Part shown: positions 1 to 5,607 of the stretch, piece by piece
Numbering within the stretch: position 1 is the stretch's first letter
How the letters are laid out: each line of letters starts with the position of its first letter
Source of the DNA: Ruminococcaceae bacterium UBA4306
GTDB taxonomy: Bacteria; Bacillota; Clostridia; Oscillospirales; Acutalibacteraceae
DNA: 5,607 bases
Assembly: GCA_002394725.1 (NCBI GenBank)
Contig: DGUQ01000149.1
Span: 1 to 5,607 of the forward strand
Direction of reading: 5' to 3'
Made by a program: the position numbers and the translations under genes
Notes under the pieces: generated by a model
Told to the model about the DNA's origin: nothing
The model's input: only the letters and a program-made list of their open reading frames with translations
The model's database searches: none

Positions 1-633
1 CCGAACGTGTTCAAGGAGTGGATCGTGCAGTATCAGGACTATCTCAAGCCCGGCGCGATGCTCACCGACGTGACCGGCGTCAAGAGATGTATCGTCTATG
101 ATATCCAGAAGCTGCTGCGGGATGATGTGGAGTTCATCGCGTCTCACCCGATGGCAGGCCGTGAGGTCTATGGCGTGGAAAATGCCGATGACAAGATTTT
201 CCGTGACGCGAACTTTATCATCGTGCCGACGGATAAGAATACGCCCGAGGGGATCCGATGGGTTGGCGGATTGGCGCGCATTATCGGCTTCTCGCGCATC
301 TCGGTGCTCTCACCCGAGGAGCATGACGAGATGATCGGCTACCTGTCACAGCTGACCCACTGTATCGCGGTATCGCTGATGACCTGCTCCGATAACGAGC
401 ATCTGGTGGATTACACCGGCGACAGCTTCCGCGACCTGACCCGTATCGCCAACATCAATGACCTGATGTGGAGCGAGCTGTTTATGCTCAACCGTGAGCC
501 GCTGTTGAAATACATGGATATTTTCCTCGGAGAATTCGCCGCTTTGCGCGATATGATCCGCGACGGCAGGGTAGAGGAACTCAGAGAGAAGATGCGGCTG
601 AGCACCAAGAGAAGGGCGTATTTTAATAAGTAA
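1..633 (+). CDS. tyrA: Prephenate dehydrogenase, 3' part (5' end outside window)
   Basis: This enzyme oxidatively decarboxylates prephenate to 4-hydroxyphenylpyruvate with NAD(P)+, the committed tyrosine step, in the cytoplasm. The frame is open from base 1, so the GTG at 7 is an internal valine and the true start lies upstream. By comparison with the family, about 70-80 residues are missing, including the Rossmann GxGxxG motif. Visible family signatures are LTDVTGVK (end of the nucleotide-binding domain), SHPMAGREVYGVENAD with the conserved active-site histidine (codon 145-147), SPEEHDEMIGYLSQLTH, and SFRDLTRIANINDLMWSELF in the helical dimerisation domain. The protein ends soon after the helical domain (RRAYFNK), so it has no C-terminal ACT regulatory domain, unlike the Bacillus subtilis type. 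It lies 129 bp upstream of a DAHP synthase gene on the same strand, probably in one operon. Family assignment is secure; the cofactor (NAD or NADP) cannot be told without the N-terminus. Confidence 0.93.
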   Translation, partial: PNVFKEWIVQYQDYLKPGAMLTDVTGVKRCIVYDIQKLLRDDVEFIASHPMAGREVYGVENADDKIFRDANFIIVPTDKNTPEGIRWVGGLARIIGFSRISVLSPEEHDEMIGYLSQLTHCIAVSLMTCSDNEHLVDYTGDSFRDLTRIANINDLMWSELFMLNREPLLKYMDIFLGEFAALRDMIRDGRVEELREKMRLSTKRRAYFNK

Positions 634-639
634 GTTTTG

Positions 640-746
640 GTGAATGGTGAATAGTGAATGGTGAATGGTTGTGGGAACGCAGTCGCGATGTTTTTTGAAC
701 TGTTTGATTTTACATCATTCCTCACTTCTCACTCCTAACTCCTCAC
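640..746. repeat. Heptanucleotide repeat element between tyrA and the DAHP synthase gene
   Basis: Two blocks of 7-bp repeats flank a unique core of about 47 bp. The left block, 640-667, is four units of GTGAAT(G/A). The right block, about 715-746, has TCAC-type tetramers at 722, 729, 736 (TAAC) and 743, exactly 7 bp apart, with a decayed TCAT at 715. Read on the opposite strand the right block is GTGA-NNN heptads, so the two blocks share the GTGA core and period but lie in opposite orientation. The arrangement resembles short tandemly repeated heptamers or a small non-autonomous dispersed element. Its right edge lies a few bases before the ribosome binding site of the next gene. The structure is seen directly; dispersal elsewhere in the genome is inference. 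Confidence 0.7.
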
Positions 747-750
747 TAAA

Positions 751-759
751 AAAGGAAGG
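751..759 (+). promoter_or_regulatory. Ribosome binding site of the DAHP synthase gene
   Basis: The purine run AAAGGAAGG precedes the ATG at 763. If AAAGGA pairs with 16S rRNA the spacer to 763 is 6 nt. If GGAAGG pairs, the spacer is 3 nt to 763 and 9 nt to the next in-frame ATG at 769. The site therefore supports a start at 763 or 769 but does not decide between them. Later in-frame ATGs at 781 and 787 are too far away. Confidence 0.7.
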
Positions 760-762
760 TGT

Positions 763-1809
763 ATGATTATGATCACGAATATGAACATGGAATTTGAGCG
801 CAAGCTCACCATCCCGATGGAGGTCAAGAAGATGTATCCCCTCGATGAAGCGCTGAGAGGGATCGTCGCCGATCGGGAGAAGCAGGTGCAGGATATCTTT
901 GCCGGCAGGGATGACCGTATCGTGCTGATCATCGGGCCCTGTTCTGCCGACAGGGAGGACAGTGTGCTGGATTATATCAGCCGTTTGAGAAAGGTGCAGG
1001 ACAAGGTGGAGGACAAGATCTTCATCATCCCCCGTATCTATACCAACAAGCCCCGTACCACGGGCGCCGGCTACAAGGGCATGCTCCATCAGCCTGATCC
1101 CGAGAAGAAGCCCGATATGTTCAAGGGCATCGTCGCGATCCGCTCCATGCACATCCGTGCCTTAAGGGAAACCGGCTTCTCCTGCGCGGATGAGATGCTC
1201 TATCCCGAGAACCACCGTTATCTGGACGACATCCTCTGCTATGTCGCGGTCGGCGCGAGATCGGTCGAGAACCAGCAGCACCGTCTGGTGTCCTCCGGTC
1301 TGAATATCCCTGTCGGTATGAAGAACCCCACCGGCGGCGATCTGTCGGTCATGATGAACTCCATTACAGCCGCGCAGCACGGTCACACCTTCATCTATCG
1401 CGGCTGGGAGGTGCAGTCCCACGGCAATCCGTACGCACACGCGATCCTGCGTGGCTACATGAACAAGCACGGCGAGAGCCTGCCGAACTATCATTACGAG
1501 GATATGACGCACCTGCTGCGCCTGTTCGCTTCGGGCATGTTCAAGAATCCTGCGTGTATCATCGACACCAATCACTCTAACTCGGGCAAGAATCCCTTTG
1601 AGCAGCCGCGTATCGTCAAGGAGGTCATGGCGGCGCGCCGCTATAACAAGGAGCTCGAGCGCATGGTCAAGGGCTTCATGATCGAGAGCTACATCGAGGA
1701 CGGCAATCAGGCGGTAGACGGCGGCTGCTACGGCAAGTCTATCACCGACCCGTGTCTTGGCTGGGACAAGACCGAGCGCATGATCCTCGACCTCGCGGAT
1801 ATGGTATAA
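763..1809 (+). CDS. 3-deoxy-7-phosphoheptulonate (DAHP) synthase, class I alpha type
   Basis: This cytoplasmic enzyme condenses phosphoenolpyruvate with erythrose 4-phosphate to DAHP, the first step of the shikimate pathway. The 348 residues match the usual length of about 350 of the AroF/AroG/AroH family, with no fused chorismate mutase. Expected metal ligands are all present: Cys60 (IIGPCS), His271 (DTNHSNSGK), Glu308 (MIESYIEDGNQ) and Asp329 (SITDPCLGWD). Substrate-binding residues are also in place: Arg91 and Lys96 (RIYTNKPRTT), Arg166 (GARSVENQQHR), Lys187 (GMKNPTGG) and Arg230 (ILRGY). GMKNPTGG differs from the enterobacterial GFKNGTDG form, and ILRGY replaces ILRGG. ATG 763 is used as start, but 769 is equally possible. 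Feedback specificity (Tyr, Phe or Trp) cannot be read from sequence, so no aroF/G/H symbol is given. It follows tyrA on the same strand and is the last gene before a terminator hairpin. Confidence 0.95.
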   Translation: MIMITNMNMEFERKLTIPMEVKKMYPLDEALRGIVADREKQVQDIFAGRDDRIVLIIGPCSADREDSVLDYISRLRKVQDKVEDKIFIIPRIYTNKPRTTGAGYKGMLHQPDPEKKPDMFKGIVAIRSMHIRALRETGFSCADEMLYPENHRYLDDILCYVAVGARSVENQQHRLVSSGLNIPVGMKNPTGGDLSVMMNSITAAQHGHTFIYRGWEVQSHGNPYAHAILRGYMNKHGESLPNYHYEDMTHLLRLFASGMFKNPACIIDTNHSNSGKNPFEQPRIVKEVMAARRYNKELERMVKGFMIESYIEDGNQAVDGGCYGKSITDPCLGWDKTERMILDLADMV

Positions 1810-1831
1810 TTGTCAAAATAAGCAGAAAGAG

Positions 1832-1864
1832 ACCCCACACAGAACAAAAAGTTCTGTGTGGGGT
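1832..1864. terminator. Probable bidirectional intrinsic terminator between convergent genes
   Basis: A perfect 14-bp inverted repeat (ACCCCACACAGAAC, 1832-1845, and its complement, 1851-1864) encloses an AAAAA loop at 1846-1850. It starts 23 bp after the DAHP synthase stop codon and lies 21 bp beyond the stop codon of the minus-strand gene. On the + strand it is followed by TGCTTCT, a weak U tract. On the - strand it is followed by CTCTTTCTGCTTATTTTG, which is more T-rich. The stem is certain. Use in both directions is inferred from its position and the moderate T content on each side. Confidence 0.85.
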
Positions 1865-1885
1865 TGCTTCTAATATGAATTCTAT

Positions 1886-4708
1886 TTATTGATAATCCGC
1901 TTCGTTGAATTCGATAGAAATGGGCATTGAACAACATACGCCGTCTTTTGTACAGTTCCACACAACGCATGTCCAATGAATATCCTCGGGATAATCGCTG
2001 AGATCAACATCGTAATACGGCCATCCGTATGCCCCGATGTATTCGGAATCAATTATATACTCTCCGTCGTTTGAAATCAGGTTCAGGTTACAGCCTGAGC
2101 TGTAATTTCCCCACGTGAAGCGGTATTTTCTGTCGCGGAGTTTCCTGACTGTGAGATCATGCGGCGGCAGTTCCATGACAGCCCGGTAACCGTATTCATC
2201 ATCGGCTGAAAGCCGGTTGTCGTTTTGATCGATACCTGTAAGGTACAGTGTCAGCGCTTTGTTGACCGCGATCTCGTCCGCTCTGATATAATGCGGTTCG
2301 CTGTCAATAACGACACAGCCGCCCGTGTCGGTATCGGGATCATAGATGTTGAGCTGATAGCGCTCAAGTCCGAATTTATTTTCCTTTGCCTGTACAAGCA
2401 TCATGTTGTCTCCTGCGTAGATGATGAACTCGAACTCGGGGACGTAGTTTTCAACGCTGTATTTTTTTGATTTACCGGTTGTGTTGTACCAGCTGGTAAA
2501 GAATTTTCCGTCCGCGGAGGTTGAACGCGCCGTATAAGTGTAGGATTTGCCGACTTCTACATTGTCATCGAAGAACGTATAGTAGCCGTCTTTCATGACA
2601 CCAGAGTCGCCGATCTTTTTCCAACCTGTGCTTTCCTTGCGATACAGACGCATTCTGCCCCCGGTATTGTTATGCTCGACCTGAATCTCCATGCTGTCGG
2701 CGCGAGGCGACAGCATTATAATAACGGGAGCCTTACCATATTTGAACTGAGGGCTTGATTGAAAATCGCTCGCAAACCCTTTGGCTTTGCAGCTCAAACA
2801 TCTTACGGTATAATAGAGGATCGAGTCATATTCTGCTTCGTTATGTGTGTAGCTTGTTTCCCTAACGTCGTCCAGCTTTTGCCATTCGGAAGAGTTGGTT
2901 TTTCTGTAATACACACGGTAGAGGTCCGCGCCGTCGACAGCTCCCCATTTGATTCTTACGCCGTTGCTTACCGCTTCCATATCGGTGATCTGTGGGGTCT
3001 CCAGTTGAGGGTCATAGGTGTACGTCCAGCCATCATGGTCAAAGTCAGAGGTGAACGCGGACAGATCGGTATTGATACAGCGTACAGTATAGCGGTAGGT
3101 CGAGCCGACATTGACGTCGGTGTCGATGAAGGTACTTCCGCTTGTTTCGCCCATGCTTTTCCAAGTGCTATTGGCTTTACTCCAATAATACACGCGATAT
3201 TTTTCCGCGTCTTTTACTTCGCTAAGACTGATTTCCACACCCTTGCCGATACTGCGGAAGCCCGTGATACGCGGAATGGGATCGTCTGCTTCGGTCGGTA
3301 TAGGCTCAGTCGGTATAGGCTCAGTCGGTACAGGCTCGGTCGGTACAGGCTCGGTGGGTATAGGCTCAGTCGGTACAGGCTCGGTCGGTACAGGCTCAGT
3401 CGGCACAGGCTCAGTCGGCACAGGCTCAGTCGGCACAGGCTCAGTCGGCTGTACTTTATGCGGATAGGGCGTCCAATCGGCGGAACGATACGGCAGGTTC
3501 GCCAGATACCGCTGTATCGCTGTCACGTCCATGATGGTTCTCTCGCCGTCCTGATCGAAGTCGGAGAAGTAGGTGAGCGGATTTTCGACCATATCGGAGG
3601 GGATATTTTTGTCGTTCTCGGGATAATCCTGCATGCCTGCGGCACAGCGCCGGATCAAAGCCGCGTCAACGGACGTCAGCTTATTGTCGCCGTCCATATC
3701 GCCGATCAGTCTGCCCACGCCAATATCCGTCCATACGCGATCGAGAGCGTCCAGCTCATACAGCTCGGGCGCGGATACGTCAAAGAAACGATCGTGCTTG
3801 ACGCTGAATACACCCATGCCGAACGCGAACGGCTCGTATCGAACCTCGATATCCAGAACGCGGTTGCCGAATTCAAAGTACGCGGGACTTGTCCATCCTA
3901 CCATATCGGGATGCGCAGAAGCGGCATTTGCCTGTATCAGCACCCAGTCGGTCTTACCGTTTTCATCGGTATGCTCATAGATCTCGTCGTATTCCGTGAG
4001 CTGCTCTTCGTATAGCCTGTATTGGCTGAGCAGCTTCTCTCTGTATTTGTAGTCCTTCTGTGCTTCATCGGGAGTAGTGGGAGCGTTCGGATCCGGCAGT
4101 CCGATCTTATAACAGTGAACGTATATTTCACCGTCCTGTCTGCCGTTTTCATGAAGCTCTTTGCCGTCTGTGTCGATGACTTGGATAATCTTGTGATCGG
4201 TGATCTTGGCGAGATAGGCGGCATAGTTGTTGTCGGTGATCTTCATTACGATATCAAAGACAGGAAAGAAGGTGTTTGTTACTTCCTCGCGGGAAACAAC
4301 AGGCGCAACGCCGTTTTTCTCGCGGATCACGTTAATTGCGTCGATATAATCATCAAGCGTTTTGCCGCTTTTGAGCGTGTAGGTATAGGAAATGATTGTA
4401 TCGTTCACCGTATAGCTCACATCGTACAGATTGCCGTATTCCTCGGTGGCAGGGGGAAAGATAAATCCCGTACCGACATACGAAGGATAGTTTTCTGTAT
4501 AATAATCGGAGGCGACCTCGCAAAAGTTTTGGTCATAGTCAAACTGTGCCTGTATCTTTTTCGGCAGACCTGCCGCTCTCATTTCGTACTGATAACGGAC
4601 ATAAAAAGGCGGCTGGGGTTCCTCCGCGGCTGACGCGCCTGTGACCGTGCAGGACAGCAGGATACAAAGCGCCATGACGAGGGAAAGGATCGATCGTACT
4701 CTTTTCAT
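1886..4708 (-). CDS. Secreted dockerin-containing protein with PTEP linker and FnIII-like modules
   Basis: This is a 940-residue exported protein of unknown activity. Residues 1-28 are a signal peptide: MKRVR, a hydrophobic core, then ASA-A before EEPQ. A lipobox-like LLSC at 17-20 makes lipoprotein processing a weaker alternative. Residues 29-333 form an unrecognised domain. Residues 334-405 are a type I-like dockerin with two loops, Asp337/339/341/348 and Asp383/385/387/394. Residues 421-474 are ten PTEP(V/I) pentads plus PTEA. FnIII-like modules follow at about 477-566, 569-657 and 660-750 (RVYYW, RVYYRK and RLYRKES strands; YTVRC and YTARS strands). Residues 755-940 are beta-rich with six Cys. 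No catalytic domain, sortase motif or SLH domain is seen. The start is supported by AGAGGAG (4715-4721) with a 6-nt spacer. A dockerin implies docking to a cohesin scaffold, so it may be a structural or binding cellulosome-like component. Expression, signal and domains are well supported; function is open. Confidence 0.9.
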   Translation of the reverse strand: MKRVRSILSLVMALCILLSCTVTGASAAEEPQPPFYVRYQYEMRAAGLPKKIQAQFDYDQNFCEVASDYYTENYPSYVGTGFIFPPATEEYGNLYDVSYTVNDTIISYTYTLKSGKTLDDYIDAINVIREKNGVAPVVSREEVTNTFFPVFDIVMKITDNNYAAYLAKITDHKIIQVIDTDGKELHENGRQDGEIYVHCYKIGLPDPNAPTTPDEAQKDYKYREKLLSQYRLYEEQLTEYDEIYEHTDENGKTDWVLIQANAASAHPDMVGWTSPAYFEFGNRVLDIEVRYEPFAFGMGVFSVKHDRFFDVSAPELYELDALDRVWTDIGVGRLIGDMDGDNKLTSVDAALIRRCAAGMQDYPENDKNIPSDMVENPLTYFSDFDQDGERTIMDVTAIQRYLANLPYRSADWTPYPHKVQPTEPVPTEPVPTEPVPTEPVPTEPVPTEPIPTEPVPTEPVPTEPIPTEPIPTEADDPIPRITGFRSIGKGVEISLSEVKDAEKYRVYYWSKANSTWKSMGETSGSTFIDTDVNVGSTYRYTVRCINTDLSAFTSDFDHDGWTYTYDPQLETPQITDMEAVSNGVRIKWGAVDGADLYRVYYRKTNSSEWQKLDDVRETSYTHNEAEYDSILYYTVRCLSCKAKGFASDFQSSPQFKYGKAPVIIMLSPRADSMEIQVEHNNTGGRMRLYRKESTGWKKIGDSGVMKDGYYTFFDDNVEVGKSYTYTARSTSADGKFFTSWYNTTGKSKKYSVENYVPEFEFIIYAGDNMMLVQAKENKFGLERYQLNIYDPDTDTGGCVVIDSEPHYIRADEIAVNKALTLYLTGIDQNDNRLSADDEYGYRAVMELPPHDLTVRKLRDRKYRFTWGNYSSGCNLNLISNDGEYIIDSEYIGAYGWPYYDVDLSDYPEDIHWTCVVWNCTKDGVCCSMPISIEFNEADYQ
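3011..3046 (-). other. Extra EF-hand-like DxDxDG loop inside the first FnIII-like module
   Basis: Residues 555-566 of the secreted protein read DFDHDGWTYTYD. Asp lies at loop positions 1, 3, 5 and 12 and Gly at position 6, the calcium-loop pattern DxDxDGxxxxxD. It falls at the last strand of the first FnIII-like module, outside the dockerin, and resembles the second dockerin loop (DFDQDG). The pattern is seen directly; calcium binding is inference. Confidence 0.5.
3287..3448 (-). repeat. 15-bp tandem repeat encoding a PTEP(V/I) linker
   Basis: About 10.8 copies of a 15-bp unit (+ strand form close to tcagtcggtacaggc) encode ten PTEP(V/I) pentads and a final PTEA, residues 421-474. Copies differ mainly at synonymous sites and at Val/Ile. 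The region would form an extended, disordered, possibly O-glycosylated spacer between the dockerin and the FnIII-like modules. Such an array can change copy number by slippage in frame. Confidence 0.93.
3494..3709 (-). other. Dockerin domain coding region (type I-like, central position)
   Basis: Residues 334-405 contain two F-hand repeats. The first is GDMDGDNKLTSVDAALIRR with ligands Asp337, 339, 341 and 348. The second is SDFDQDGERTIMDVTAIQRY with ligands Asp383, 385, 387 and 394. Both loops have all four Asp ligands, so the domain should fold with calcium. Loop positions 10-11, which set cohesin preference in known type I dockerins, are Ser-Val and Ile-Met. That is asymmetric and unlike the Ser-Thr pair of Clostridium thermocellum. 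The spacer between repeats is long, about 25 residues. Confidence 0.88.
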
Positions 4709-4736
4709 TTTGGTCTCCTCTTTTCTGTTTGTCTAC

Positions 4737-4765
4737 ATTATATTAGGGATTCCATGTGTTTGCAA
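4737..4765 (-). promoter_or_regulatory. Promoter of the dockerin protein gene
   Basis: On the minus strand, TTGCAA (4760-4765) and a perfect TATAAT (4737-4742) are separated by exactly 17 bp, matching a sigma-A-type promoter with a weaker -35. It lies in the 82-bp gap between the two minus-strand genes and 28 bp before the ATG, just upstream of the AGAGGAG ribosome binding site. The expected mRNA leader is about 20 nt, too short for a riboswitch. Confidence 0.7.
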
Positions 4766-4790
4766 TTGTTTTCAACAAATTATACTGTGT

Positions 4791-5585
4791 TTACCACCAG
4801 ACAGGCGCTTGACCGACGATCTCGCCGTCGGAGTTGTACAGATAGACCGTTTGATCCGATTTCGGCTGATCGATCCATGACGGGACGGGCGGATTCAGCT
4901 TGGGCGGCTGTATCTTGTAATACCTGCCGAATTTAGTTTCGATATAGTACAGATGATCGTCAGAGAACGCCTCGGGATCGTCGATCTGAGAAAGACCCGT
5001 CTGCGCCAGCGCGATGTATAGCTTGCCGTCAGCGCAAAGCTGAGAGGAATCGACCTCGGGCAGAGGGCTTGCTTCTGTCGGCGTTGGTTTTGAGGGATCG
5101 GATGGCGTGATCATGCTGTCGGGTACGCTTGTTTCGGTGATAGCTGCGGCGCTGTCAGTCGGCGCGGGCGCTCCCATGCCGTCGGTATCGGTCGCGCTTT
5201 GGGGTTTAGCTTCCCTCGTTTCGGCTGCCGACTCTGCTTGCTCGGTCGGCTCGGCAGGATGGGGAGCTGTTTCTGCTTTTGCCGTTGATCTGCTTTCCGT
5301 TCCCTTTGTATGCTCCGTTTCCTTGACCACTTCCGTGGAGCCGATTGAGGGCGATGCAGCGGGAGAGGGCTTGGTCGGCAGATCAAACCCTGCAATGCTG
5401 CCGAAGTACGCGGCGCTCGCCGCACCTGCCAGCACAACGCTTGCGGCGATGGCGGCGTAGCGTACCTTTGCCTGAGAGGAAGCTGTTTTGGAGGCGCGCA
5501 GCTTTGCCGCCGCCAAAGCCGCTTCTATCGCGCTTTGTGAAACGTGTATGTGATCGATCGCCACTGTGTAGGCATTTGTTTTCAT
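4791..5585 (-). CDS. Single-pass membrane protein, possible anti-sigma factor-like
   Basis: This 264-residue protein has no family I can name with certainty. Residues 1-42 are a short, partly helical cytoplasmic part (AIDHIHVSQSAIEAALAAAK) with basic residues before the membrane. Residues 43-67 are one hydrophobic Ala-rich segment (YAAIAASVVLAGAASAAYFG) with no upstream signal peptide pattern, so the N-terminus is probably inside. Residues 68-180 are a low-complexity stalk rich in Pro, Thr, Ser, Ala and Glu, including PTPTEASP. Residues 181-264 are a small, aromatic-rich extracellular domain ending PVWW. The start is set by AAAGGAG (5592-5598) with a 6-nt spacer. The layout fits membrane anti-sigma or sensor proteins that are often encoded after an ECF sigma factor gene, but the gene upstream is outside the window. 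It lies 82 bp upstream of the dockerin protein gene and could be partly co-transcribed with it. Real gene: confident. Role: tentative. Confidence 0.8.
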   Translation of the reverse strand: MKTNAYTVAIDHIHVSQSAIEAALAAAKLRASKTASSQAKVRYAAIAASVVLAGAASAAYFGSIAGFDLPTKPSPAASPSIGSTEVVKETEHTKGTESRSTAKAETAPHPAEPTEQAESAAETREAKPQSATDTDGMGAPAPTDSAAAITETSVPDSMITPSDPSKPTPTEASPLPEVDSSQLCADGKLYIALAQTGLSQIDDPEAFSDDHLYYIETKFGRYYKIQPPKLNPPVPSWIDQPKSDQTVYLYNSDGEIVGQAPVWW

Positions 5586-5607
5586 AGCGAACTCCTTTCG
5601 TTATTCT

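Noticed and set aside
676..696. Possible terminator before the DAHP synthase gene (cgcagtcgcg followed by T6)
   Set aside because: The stem is only about 3 bp (CGC-AGTC-GCG), too weak for an intrinsic terminator, though the T run follows it.
695..723. Promoter for the DAHP synthase gene (TTGAAC at 695-700)
   Set aside because: The expected -10 position reads TTCCTC, far from TATAAT, so read-through from tyrA is more likely.
411..725. Minus-strand frame of 104 codons across the end of tyrA and the heptad repeat
   Set aside because: It starts inside the heptad repeat and continues antisense to conserved tyrA codons; its FTIHYSPFTK segment is just the repeat translated.
3287..3448. CRISPR-like array
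   Set aside because: Units are 15 bp, directly contiguous with no spacers, and encode a regular Pro-Thr-Glu-Pro linker in frame.
2759..4015. Long open frame (418 codons) on the + strand opposite the dockerin protein gene
   Set aside because: Its protein is composed of low-complexity shadow sequence (RYRLSRYRLGR repeats opposite the PTEP array), it has no ribosome binding site, and the minus-strand gene has a signal peptide, domains, promoter and ribosome binding site.
4022..4633. Open frame of 203 codons on the + strand with hydrophobic stretches
   Set aside because: It is antisense to the N-terminal part of the dockerin protein gene, has no visible ribosome binding site, and its hydrophobic residues mirror the opposite strand's charged and polar codons.
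4646..4660. Lipobox (LLSC) making the dockerin protein a lipoprotein
   Set aside because: Leu at position -2 is not typical of a lipobox, and a good signal peptidase I site (ASA-A before EEP) follows a few residues later; kept only as a weaker alternative.
4779..4784. Second TATAAT on the minus strand upstream of the dockerin protein gene
   Set aside because: No acceptable -35 lies 16-18 bp upstream (the sequence there is CGCCTG), whereas the TATAAT at 4737-4742 has TTGCAA at a 17-bp spacing.

Overview
The window looks like a chromosomal segment from a gut-type Firmicute of the Ruminococcus group (Oscillospiraceae). The reasons are a dockerin-type double calcium-binding repeat in a secreted protein, Pro-Thr-Glu-Pro linkers, degenerate fibronectin-III-like modules, strong AGGAG ribosome binding sites and moderately high GC. 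The genus is an inference from architecture, not from a database match.

Left part (1-1809, + strand): the end of an aromatic amino acid operon. It holds the 3' two-thirds of a prephenate dehydrogenase gene (tyrA, cut by the window edge) and a complete class I (alpha-type) DAHP synthase gene. The two enzymes catalyse the entry step of the shikimate pathway and the tyrosine-specific branch step. The 129 bp between them carries two blocks of 7-bp repeats in opposite orientation, about 47 bp apart, which look like a small dispersed element sitting just before the DAHP synthase ribosome binding site.

Middle (1810-1885): a perfect 14-bp stem with an AAAAA loop lies between convergent genes and probably ends transcription from both sides.

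Right part (1886-5607, - strand): two genes for cell-surface or secreted proteins, read right to left. The first (4791-5585) encodes a single-pass membrane protein with a short cytoplasmic N-terminus, a Ser/Thr/Pro/Ala/Glu-rich extracellular stalk and a small C-terminal domain. Its layout resembles a membrane anti-sigma factor, but it has no motif that proves this. The second (1886-4708) encodes a 940-residue exported protein. In order it has a signal peptide, an unrecognised domain of about 300 residues, a central dockerin, a (PTEP[V/I])n linker encoded by a 15-bp tandem repeat, at least three FnIII-like modules, and a Cys-containing beta-rich C-terminus. It has its own good sigma-A-type promoter in the 82-bp gap, so it can be transcribed apart from the upstream gene.

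The most interesting items are the mid-protein dockerin between an unknown domain and an FnIII array, an extra DxDxDG calcium-loop motif inside the first FnIII module, the membrane protein/dockerin protein pair, and the heptad-repeat element inside the aromatic operon. I see no RNA genes, CRISPR array, transposase or phage genes.
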